Positions 34,708 to 41,855 of a stretch of 52,789 nucleotides of DNA are shown here, piece after piece. This DNA is from Spirochaetota bacterium (GTDB lineage: Bacteria > Spirochaetota > UBA4802 > JAGODF01): contig JAOAAF010000006.1 of NCBI GenBank assembly GCA_026419015.1, forward strand, positions 1 through 52,789, written 5' to 3'. A program made the translations under genes and the position numbers. The notes under the pieces are model-generated. The model ran no database searches and was not told where the DNA came from. It worked only from the letters and a program-made list of their open reading frames with translations. Numbering within the stretch: the first letter of the stretch is position 1; every line of letters begins with the position of its first letter.

Positions 34708-35385
34708 ATGAAAATTACGAAAAAGATAGTGCTCAATGTCCCTAACCTTTTTTCTGTTCTTCGAATTGTTCTCATACCGCTTTTTTTATATTTGCTATTG
34801 CTGCGCACATCGAAGGCAATGTTTTGGGCGCTCGTGGTCTTTTGCCTTGCTTCTTTGACGGATCTCATCGATGGATGGAGTGCTCGCCGTTTGAATCAGG
34901 AAACAGAATTGGGGAGATTTTTAGATCCACTTGCTGATAAATTTTTGGTAATCTCTGCATTTATCGCATTGTTATTTCTCGATCCGCTAATTCCCTATTG
35001 GATGGTACTTGTCATAGTGGCACGCGACATTCTCATTACTGTAATGAGGTACTTAGCCATCAAAAAAGGAACAGTGCTTCGAACAAGCCGTTTTGGAAAA
35101 ATAAAGACAGCGTTTCAAATGATTTCGATTATTATTATCATAATGGTTTTTATTGTTCAACGCGATTGGGTTGTGGTGCGGCATAGTTTCCCGGTGGAAG
35201 GACCGTTGAAATTTAAAATTGTTGCCGATATTCTTGCATCGGACAATCCACATAAATATCTCATTGCTGGCCCATTTTTGCTAATGGCAGTTGTAACCCT
35301 TCTTACCGCCCTTTCGGGTATTCGATATTTAGTTACCAATTGGCGGGTGCTTTTGCCACCGTATCGCTCAGGGGAGAAGGCATGA
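34708..35385 (+). CDS. pgsA: CDP-diacylglycerol--glycerol-3-phosphate 3-phosphatidyltransferase
   Basis: Inner-membrane enzyme making phosphatidylglycerol phosphate. The CDP-alcohol phosphotransferase signature DG-x2-AR-x8-G-x3-D-x3-D is complete (DLIDGWSARRLNQ through GRFLDPLADK, residues about 52-79). Four to five hydrophobic segments are visible, with a polar insertion at about residues 150-185. AAGGAG sits seven bases before ATG 34708. The TGA overlaps the ATG of pgpA (ATGA), and that gene encodes the next step, so the pathway order is in one operon. A related family member making phosphatidylinositol cannot be excluded, but the context argues for PgsA. Confidence 0.92.
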   Translation: MKITKKIVLNVPNLFSVLRIVLIPLFLYLLLLRTSKAMFWALVVFCLASLTDLIDGWSARRLNQETELGRFLDPLADKFLVISAFIALLFLDPLIPYWMVLVIVARDILITVMRYLAIKKGTVLRTSRFGKIKTAFQMISIIIIIMVFIVQRDWVVVRHSFPVEGPLKFKIVADILASDNPHKYLIAGPFLLMAVVTLLTALSGIRYLVTNWRVLLPPYRSGEKA

Positions 35386-35870
35386 TGTGGTGGCGGGAGT
35401 TATTGTTTACTGCAGCCTATGTTGGTTATTTCCCCATTGCACCTGGAACTGCGGGAACGGTTTTGGCAATGGCAATATATTTTTTTGAATATCGCCTCTG
35501 TGGCTACTTCTCATGGATTGTAAATGCGATTGTGGTTATTTTGTTTGCCTGGCCTGCGATGAAAATGGGGGATGTAGGGGAGGCCTATTTTGGGAAGAAG
35601 GATCCTCCGCAGGTTGTGCTCGATGAAGTGCTAGGATATTGGATATCGGTACTGTTTTGGCCATTTAACTGGAAAACGGCGCTTATCGCCTTTGTGTTGT
35701 TTCGGATGTTTGATATGATAAAACCTCCGCCAATAAGAAAATTGGAAGAGCGGGAAGGTGGATTTGGGATTATGATTGACGATTATATTGCGGGAATATA
35801 TACCAACCTCACTATGGCAATCGGGTTGTTTATTATGCAATTAATGGGGATACCTGTTTTTTACTTATAA
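35382..35870 (+). CDS. pgpA: Phosphatidylglycerophosphatase A
   Basis: Removes the phosphate from phosphatidylglycerol phosphate in the inner membrane. Family motifs are present: GYFPIAPGTAGT near the N-terminus, DPPQVVLDEVLGYW (about 84-97) and FRMFDMIKPPPIRKLE with GGFGIMIDDYIAGIY near the C-terminus. The start is ATG 35382 (or the ATG at 35385), overlapping the pgsA stop, with GGGGAGAAGG upstream; the open frame back to 35340 lacks a ribosome site. At 162 residues the length is typical of PgpA. It ends the lolA-rodZ-rimO-pgsA-pgpA run. Confidence 0.93.
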   Translation: MMWWRELLFTAAYVGYFPIAPGTAGTVLAMAIYFFEYRLCGYFSWIVNAIVVILFAWPAMKMGDVGEAYFGKKDPPQVVLDEVLGYWISVLFWPFNWKTALIAFVLFRMFDMIKPPPIRKLEEREGGFGIMIDDYIAGIYTNLTMAIGLFIMQLMGIPVFYL

Positions 35871-36040
35871 GCGAACAGCGATTCCATTTATGCAAAAATT
35901 TTTAAAATGTGGTTCTCAACATCAAAAGTGAAAACTTGTTTTCGTGAATAAAAAAGACTCAAAAGAAGAAACAATCGCGCATGAGCATTGGATTTTCGAA
36001 AATATTGAGAAGTAGCAGAATCAGCGCAAGGGGTATGCGA

Positions 36041-36889
36041 ATGGGAAATGTGAGGAAAATTATGTTAACGGTCGTCATAGGTTGGTTTTGCGGCATGCCT
36101 CTTTTCGCACAGGAGGTGCTACCGCCTGCCATGAAAGCGCAAAGAGTTGATTATTGCATTCATTGCCATAAAACATTATCCGGTCAGATGGGTGTGGCGG
36201 TAGGCGAGTGGGAAAAAAGCGTTCATGCCAAAAGGGATGACAATTGCAATATTTGTCACGGAGGTAATCCCGACCTCAATGATAAAAAAGCCGCAAAAGA
36301 CATAAAGTTCGGTTTTGCAGCAAAACGGAATAATTATAATTCTGTTCAGCTTTGCGGCAGAGGAGGATGCCATGCATCAACAATTGGGTTATTTAAAATG
36401 GGTCCTCACTATGTCGCGCTTGGGAAAAAAGGTAAACCAGAGTGCGTTGATTGCCATGGTGCTCATGAAATTTTGCCGCCGAAGGTGAAATTCATAAAAA
36501 CAGGGGTGTGCGTGCAATGCCATACTGCAGGTGTGGTTGAAAAGACAATTGCTTCGCTGGAAAAGTTAGAACAAAATATCGCTGATTTAGAAAAAAATAT
36601 TGATTATCTCATTTCAAAGAATGCGGAGGCGCGCGATATTTTAGCAAAACTCATCGATGTACGAAATTTGTACAGGCAACTGGTACATGTAATGTCTACC
36701 CGTGAATTCCAGCATACGAAAAGAGAAATTGAACTGCAATTAAATGACTTGTTGGAAAAATCTCAATCGCGCCTTCTGGTGGTGCGGCGATTGGATATAA
36801 ATTATGTGGTAACAATGTTGCTTGGATTTTTGGTTGTCATCGTCTTTATGATTTTTACAATAAGGACTTTTGCGCGTCGGAGCGATTAA
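36041..36889 (+). CDS. Membrane-anchored multiheme c-type cytochrome (five heme sites)
   Basis: An exported 282-residue cytochrome. The signal peptide (1-24, ends LFAQ) is followed by four CxxCH sites (C39-H43, C69-H73, C135-H139, C157-H161) and one wider CX4CH (C105-GRGG-C110-H111). After the hemes comes a long coiled-coil-like helix (about 170-250) and one membrane helix near the C-terminus (about 258-278). Redox partner and role are unknown; transfer between the quinone pool and a periplasmic acceptor would fit the menaquinone genes. ATG 36041 has AAGGGG seven bases upstream; the longer frame from 35981 would put a polar leader before the signal peptide. Confidence 0.85.
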   Translation: MGNVRKIMLTVVIGWFCGMPLFAQEVLPPAMKAQRVDYCIHCHKTLSGQMGVAVGEWEKSVHAKRDDNCNICHGGNPDLNDKKAAKDIKFGFAAKRNNYNSVQLCGRGGCHASTIGLFKMGPHYVALGKKGKPECVDCHGAHEILPPKVKFIKTGVCVQCHTAGVVEKTIASLEKLEQNIADLEKNIDYLISKNAEARDILAKLIDVRNLYRQLVHVMSTREFQHTKREIELQLNDLLEKSQSRLLVVRRLDINYVVTMLLGFLVVIVFMIFTIRTFARRSD

Positions 36890-36999
36890 TTTCCCTTACA
36901 TAAGGTTTTGTGTTGCAAATTGTGGTGAATATGTATTGACCGTCACAAACGTGAAGGCGAGCGTTGAAATTGTATTTGCGTAAAAAGGGGTAACAATAC

Positions 37000-37353
37000 A
37001 TGATAGAATTGGATTTTAGTAAGTTAGGTGGACTGGTGCCAGCAATTGCACAGGATGATCGAACAGGGGAAGTGTTAATGGTTGCTTTCATGAACAAAGA
37101 AGCATGGGAACGCACGTTGCAAACTGGTATCGTTCACTACTTCAGTCGCACAAGAAATGAGCTATGGAAAAAAGGAGAAACCTCGGGGAATGTGCAACTT
37201 GTAAAAGAAATTCGAATTGATTGCGATAACGATGCGGTTTTGATAAAAGTTCATCAGGTAGGCGATGTTGCCTGTCATACGGGATATCGGTCATGTTTTT
37301 ATCGGGTGCTTGAGGGGAGCAGTCTGAAAATCGATGGGTGGAAGAAAGAATAG
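37000..37353 (+). CDS. hisI: Phosphoribosyl-AMP cyclohydrolase
   Basis: Third step of histidine synthesis, opening the purine ring of phosphoribosyl-AMP. The protein of 117 residues has [40 protein letters not shown], the metal-binding [12 protein letters not shown] and [11 protein letters not shown] motifs. It has no PRA-PH (HisE) domain, so that step must be encoded elsewhere. AAGGGG precedes the ATG. hisG follows 53 bases later in the same direction. No other his gene is in the window, so the pathway is scattered. Confidence 0.96.
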   Translation: MIELDFSKLGGLVPAIAQDDRTGEVLMVAFMNKEAWERTLQTGIVHYFSRTRNELWKKGETSGNVQLVKEIRIDCDNDAVLIKVHQVGDVACHTGYRSCFYRVLEGSSLKIDGWKKE

Positions 37354-37406
37354 CGCCAGCGTACTTATGCGAAAAAATTTTTAATGAGGGTTAAAAGTAT
37401 TTTGTC

Positions 37407-38306
37407 ATGAAAGAGATGGTGTTGAAGATTGGAATTCCAAAGGGGAGTCTTGAAAACGCAACGATTGAACTGTTCCAGAAAGCAGGCTGGAAGATTACTG
37501 TGTCATCGCGGAACTATTTCCCCGCAATTAATGACGATGAACTTTCCTGCGCTTTAGTCCGCGCCCAAGAAATGGCACGATACGTCGAAAGCGGTGTATT
37601 GGATATAGGGCTTACTGGGCTTGATTGGATTTTGGAAAACAACGCTGATGTTGAAATAGTTGCGGATTTAGTGTATTCGAAAATTAGCACGCGCAAAGCA
37701 CGGTGGGTATTGGCGGTTCCTGAAAATTCTGATATAAAAACAATTGAGGATTGTGCAGGGAAAACGATTGCAACAGAATTAGTTAATTTTACACGAAAGT
37801 ATTTCGAGGAACGCAACATACCCGTGCACATTGATTTTTCGTGGGGAGCAACGGAAGCGAAAGTTGTAGAAGGATTGGTCGATGCAATTGTAGAGGTAAC
37901 TGAAACAGGTTCCACTATTAAAGCACATGGATTAAAGATTATCCATACGCTTTTGGAAACGAATACAAAGCTTATTGCAAACAAAAATAGCTTGAAACAT
38001 CCATGGAAACTTTCTAAAATACGCCAAATTGCGCTCATGCTGCGAGGTGCGCTCAACTCTGACAATTTGGTTGGCTTGAAGATGAATGTGCCAGAAGAAA
38101 ATCTCGAAGCGATTGTAAAGCTTTTGCCCGCTCTCACTTCTCCTACAGTTGCGAAATTGTATAATGCGAGTTGGTTTTCTGTGGAAACGGTCATTCCCGA
38201 GTCAGTCGCACGCGATTTGATTCCACGCCTCATCGAAAGAGGAGCAGATGGCATAATAGAATATCCCCTCAATAAAGTGGTGGGGAAAAGCGATGTCATG
38301 CTCTAA
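37407..38306 (+). CDS. hisG: ATP phosphoribosyltransferase, long form
   Basis: First committed step of histidine synthesis (ATP plus PRPP to phosphoribosyl-ATP). Marks are KIGIPKGSLENATIELFQKAGW, DIGLTGLDWI and the PRPP loop VEVTETGSTIKAHGL. At 299 residues it includes the C-terminal regulatory ACT-like domain (about 230-295, with MNVPEENLEAIVKLLPAL), so it is the long form that is feedback-controlled by histidine and needs no HisZ. The ATG at 37407 is used; a second ATG three codons later is possible. Its end overlaps the next gene by 14 bases. Confidence 0.95.
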   Translation: MKEMVLKIGIPKGSLENATIELFQKAGWKITVSSRNYFPAINDDELSCALVRAQEMARYVESGVLDIGLTGLDWILENNADVEIVADLVYSKISTRKARWVLAVPENSDIKTIEDCAGKTIATELVNFTRKYFEERNIPVHIDFSWGATEAKVVEGLVDAIVEVTETGSTIKAHGLKIIHTLLETNTKLIANKNSLKHPWKLSKIRQIALMLRGALNSDNLVGLKMNVPEENLEAIVKLLPALTSPTVAKLYNASWFSVETVIPESVARDLIPRLIERGADGIIEYPLNKVVGKSDVML

Positions 38307-39045
38307 CGTTCCCTCCCCATTCGAGCAATATAGGAACAAAGCGCGGGAAATATATTTTTCAATGGAGCCGCCGCTTTTTTATAAAATTCTCAAAAAAGAA
38401 ATAGAAAATGCGGAAAAAAAAGCAGCGAATTCTTTTGCGGTCGCGTATGCGAAAGATATAATGGAAAAGCGTTCCGCTATATTTGGTCATGGATTTGCGC
38501 ATGCGAAAAAAGTGGCAATTGAGTCTGCAGCAATTGTCTATGCGGAATGCCAGAATGCAAATCGGGTAGAAGATATTGTAGAAGCGGCATTGATCGCGGG
38601 GTTTTTGCACGATATTAAAAGAGATGAGCAAAACCACCCATTTAGGGGAGCCCAAGAGGCATGTAGCCTTATGAAGGGCATCGTTAGCGAACGACAGGAA
38701 ATGATGATTGGCTTTGCAATCCGCAATCACGAAGCATTTAAAGAACCGCTATGCGTCGATGATGAAGATTTTATGCTATGTTCGAATGCTCTGTACGATG
38801 CGGATAAATTTCGTTGGGGTCCGGATAATTTTATGTATACTATTTGGGATATGGCCGAATGCTTCAATGCTGAAATTTCTTCAATAATGAGACGCTATCA
38901 AAAGGGGATGGAGGGAATTGCGAAAATTAAAAGTACATTTCGGACTCGTACAGGGAAAACGTTTGGTCCCGATTTTATTGAAGCGGGGCTTGAGATTGGA
39001 CATAGATTGTATGATTTTTATAAAAAAAATTGCGAAATGGAATAA
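38293..39045 (+). CDS. HD-domain phosphohydrolase-like protein
   Basis: A 250-residue soluble protein with an HD-type metal site: HGFAHAKKV (His66, His70), the HD pair in AGFLHDIKRDE (about 103-113), IRNHEAF (about 148-154) and DADKFRWG (about 175-182). These order as in HD-superfamily phosphohydrolases acting on nucleotides, but the substrate is not evident. The start ATG lies inside the end of hisG (14-base overlap), so it is cotranslated with it, although its role in histidine synthesis is unlikely. Some HD proteins of this shape are listed as general metabolite phosphatases. Confidence 0.8.
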   Translation: MSCSNVPSPFEQYRNKAREIYFSMEPPLFYKILKKEIENAEKKAANSFAVAYAKDIMEKRSAIFGHGFAHAKKVAIESAAIVYAECQNANRVEDIVEAALIAGFLHDIKRDEQNHPFRGAQEACSLMKGIVSERQEMMIGFAIRNHEAFKEPLCVDDEDFMLCSNALYDADKFRWGPDNFMYTIWDMAECFNAEISSIMRRYQKGMEGIAKIKSTFRTRTGKTFGPDFIEAGLEIGHRLYDFYKKNCEME

Positions 39046-39158
39046 TTTTTTGGATAATCGATTTTAATGCGATACATTATAAGTGATTTCAAAAGTTCAC
39101 ACATCATTGCAAATATTGCACAAATCGAACAATCGCACACATAGATTCACTAAATATC

Positions 39159-40754
39159 ATGGCACACGGGGAAAGGGATATAAAAATTTTGGTCGTAGAT
39201 GATGAGCCAGGGGTTCGTCAGGTTCTTGTCAATTATCTTTCCGGAATTGGGTATTCGGTTGATAGTGCCCAGGATGGAACTGTGGCACTTGAAAAACTTG
39301 AAGAAGAATCATTTGATCTCGTTATCACCGATTTGAAAATGCCAAATATGGATGGGCGAACATTGCTTCAGATTATGGCGGATCGATATCCGGAAATCCC
39401 AAAACTTGTGCTTACGGGGTACAGCACTGATGGCGACATCATCCATGCCTTACAAACGGGTGCTTCGGATTTTATTACAAAACCAATTATGGATTTTGCA
39501 ATTTTACAGCATGCTGTCGAGAAGGCGATTACTGTAAAAAAGATCAATGATGAGCGGAATAATTTTGTAGAGCAACTTACGCAAATTAACAGCGTGATTT
39601 CAATGCTCAATAGCGGAATGGAACTTGAACAAATATTTAAGAATCTCAATCGTTCTCTGAGAAGAATAATACCCTTCAATCGATTTGCGCTCGCGATCAT
39701 AGATGAAGAAAAAGGCAATGTGGTCACGAAGATGGTGGAGTCCGATAGGGAGATACTTCTTCGACCGGGCGATAGTTTTCCGCTTTCCGATTCTTCATTG
39801 GGGAAAGTAGCTGAAGTGAAGGAATGCATGCGGATCGATAATTTAGAAGAGTACGTTTCAAAAAATCCGAAATCGAAATCATCGCGCATGCTATTGGAAG
39901 AAGGGATGAAGTCCACGTTGGCTTTTCCGCTTATCATTGAAAATAGAACAAGAGGCTTTTTGCTTTTTGCTTCGGTGAAGCCAAATTTTTTTAAAGAAGA
40001 ACATATTTTTTTTCTCCGATCGTTGAGCGGCCAAATTGCGCTGAGCGTCCAACGCGCAGAGCTTTTAGAAGAGCTCGAAAAGCATACGAAAAATCTCGAG
40101 GAACTCGTCAAGCGCCGTTCGTTCGAACTTTTAAAAACGCAAAAGACAACGATTTTTGCGTTATCGAAGTTGGCGGAAGCGCGCGATGCAGATACCGGTG
40201 CGCATTTGGATCGCATCCGAAAGTATAGCGTGCTCATTGCGCAAATTTTAAAATATTCTGGACATGAAGATGAAATTAGCAATCAGTATTTGCGCGACCT
40301 TTACGATTCTTCCATTTTACACGATATTGGAAAAGTTGGTATTCCGGATAGCATTTTGTTAAAGCCAGGACCGTTATCTCATGAGGAATTTGAAATTATT
40401 AAAGGACATACGATAATAGGATACAATGCATTAAAGACAGCATCCGAAGAGCTTGGCGATGATTCATTTTTGCGCATGGCAATGGACATTACTCTCTTCC
40501 ATCATGAGCGATGGGATGGATTAGGGTATCCAAAAGGATTAAAAGGCAATGAGATTCCCCTTGCAGCGCGTATTGTAACGATCGGTGATGTGTACGATGC
40601 ACTCACAACGCGCCGACCATATAAAAAACAGTATCCGCATGAGCATGCTATCGAAATTATGAAGGAAGAACAGGGGAAATTCGATCCCGTTTTGTTTAAA
40701 ATTTTTCTGGAAAATGCAGATGAGTTTGATCGAATACGGAAGGAATTTGAATAA
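39159..40754 (+). CDS. Response regulator with GAF and HD-GYP domains (c-di-GMP phosphodiesterase)
   Basis: A 531-residue signalling enzyme. The receiver (1-125) has DDE at 14-16, Asp58 in LVITDLKMP and a lysine in FITKPI. A GAF-like domain follows (about 150-310), a short coiled coil, and an HD-GYP domain (about 335-525) with HDIGKVGIPDSILLKPG and HHERWDGLGYPKG intact, so hydrolysis of c-di-GMP is expected. No sensor kinase is next to it, but the hybrid sensor at 21108 or others could pair with it. The PilZ-like protein at 49290 also belongs to this signal system, though far away. Confidence 0.93.
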   Translation: MAHGERDIKILVVDDEPGVRQVLVNYLSGIGYSVDSAQDGTVALEKLEEESFDLVITDLKMPNMDGRTLLQIMADRYPEIPKLVLTGYSTDGDIIHALQTGASDFITKPIMDFAILQHAVEKAITVKKINDERNNFVEQLTQINSVISMLNSGMELEQIFKNLNRSLRRIIPFNRFALAIIDEEKGNVVTKMVESDREILLRPGDSFPLSDSSLGKVAEVKECMRIDNLEEYVSKNPKSKSSRMLLEEGMKSTLAFPLIIENRTRGFLLFASVKPNFFKEEHIFFLRSLSGQIALSVQRAELLEELEKHTKNLEELVKRRSFELLKTQKTTIFALSKLAEARDADTGAHLDRIRKYSVLIAQILKYSGHEDEISNQYLRDLYDSSILHDIGKVGIPDSILLKPGPLSHEEFEIIKGHTIIGYNALKTASEELGDDSFLRMAMDITLFHHERWDGLGYPKGLKGNEIPLAARIVTIGDVYDALTTRRPYKKQYPHEHAIEIMKEEQGKFDPVLFKIFLENADEFDRIRKEFE

Positions 40755-40799
40755 CAGAACTTTCTTGTCCGCCGATGGGGAATTGTTCAGGAAATATGT

Positions 40800-40820
40800 T
40801 TGACACATCATGCGTGTCAA
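40800..40820. promoter_or_regulatory. Inverted repeat TTGACAC-N7-GTGTCAA
   Basis: A perfect 7-base inverted repeat lies 45 bases after the HD-GYP stop and 131 bases ahead of the rhomboid start. There is no T-run, so it is not a clear terminator. It could be an operator. Confidence 0.3.
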
Positions 40821-40951
40821 TTTCATTGTAAGTGCCTTATTAAATTAGCTTTTTTTATTGCTTTTTTAATATAATATTCCCTTCAAATGTTGATATATCT
40901 AAACGGGTACAAAATCATTGCGAGCAATATGATGATGTGGGAGCACAGTGC

Positions 40952-41818
40952 ATGATGACACGAAGCATCCGATTTGGTGGTCCACTTACGCCGATGGTTG
41001 TTCGCATCATGATTGCGAATGCAGTGATCTTTTTACTGATGGCGCTTATATCTCTTATTTCGCCACGGTTTGCAGATCAGGTAGTTGCAAATTTTGCATT
41101 GAGCCATGTCGGCGTGGTGCACCAGTTGAAGATATGGCAGTTTTTTACCTACATGTTTTTGCATGTTGATTTTTTCCACATTTTCATGAATTTATTCGGG
41201 CTGTGGATGTTTTCTGGCGATCTTGAAGAGCAGTGGGGGAGCAATGATTTTTTTAAATATTATGTTATTTCGGGTATGGGGGCAGGGTTTTGCATTGCGG
41301 GGATGAATGCAATGGTATATGCCAATTATCAGGTAAATCCGTTTACGATGGGAGCTTCCGGAGCCCTGTATGCGGTACTTTTAGCGTATGGCATTACCTG
41401 GCCAAATCGAGAAGTTCTTTTATGGTTTGTTTTACCTGTGAAGATGAAATACGTGGTAATTTTCTTTGGATTAATTGAATTTTTTGGTTCACTCAATATG
41501 GCAGCGGGCGTTGGGGGAAGTGTAAGCCACATAGGTCATCTTGGCGGGATTTTTACCGGATTTTTATATTTAAAACTAATGCAACGCAGGGGCGTTTCAG
41601 CGAAAAAAAGGGGATTTATTGCACAGTTGCTTTATAAAAGAAAACTCGCACGGACGCGGCGGCGCATTGAACGGCGCAACGAGGCAAAAAGAATTATCGA
41701 TGAACTTCTCGATAAGATTGCGCGGCATGGAATGAGTTCATTGACTGCTGAAGAAAAGAAAAAATTGGAATGGGCGCGTCGCAACTATTTTCCCGATCGG
41801 GACGAGACAATTCATTGA
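40952..41818 (+). CDS. Rhomboid-family intramembrane serine protease
   Basis: Cleaves membrane proteins inside the bilayer. Six hydrophobic segments are visible. The catalytic serine is Ser136 in GASGALY and the histidine is His193 (or His196) in VSHIGHLGG; HVDFFHIFMNLFGLW is the rhomboid HxxxN region (about 71-85). A basic linker and a short tail, SLTAEEKKKLEWARRNYF, resemble the tail seen on many bacterial rhomboids. The ATG at 40952 follows GGGAG by eight bases; the GTG at 40937 just before it is less likely. It stands alone and converges with the P-type ATPase gene. Confidence 0.92.
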   Translation: MMTRSIRFGGPLTPMVVRIMIANAVIFLLMALISLISPRFADQVVANFALSHVGVVHQLKIWQFFTYMFLHVDFFHIFMNLFGLWMFSGDLEEQWGSNDFFKYYVISGMGAGFCIAGMNAMVYANYQVNPFTMGASGALYAVLLAYGITWPNREVLLWFVLPVKMKYVVIFFGLIEFFGSLNMAAGVGGSVSHIGHLGGIFTGFLYLKLMQRRGVSAKKRGFIAQLLYKRKLARTRRRIERRNEAKRIIDELLDKIARHGMSSLTAEEKKKLEWARRNYFPDRDETIH

Positions 41819-41855
41819 AGTTTCCCAATCGGGTGTCGTGAAATTTTTGAATTGT

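Noticed and set aside
37514-38299. Minus-strand open frame (261 codons) opposite hisG
   Set aside because: It mirrors hisG exactly, has shadow-like composition and no ribosome site.
39368-40282. Long minus-strand open frame (304 codons) opposite the HD-GYP gene
   Set aside because: Serine-rich, low-complexity composition typical of a shadow frame; the plus-strand frame has full domain motifs.
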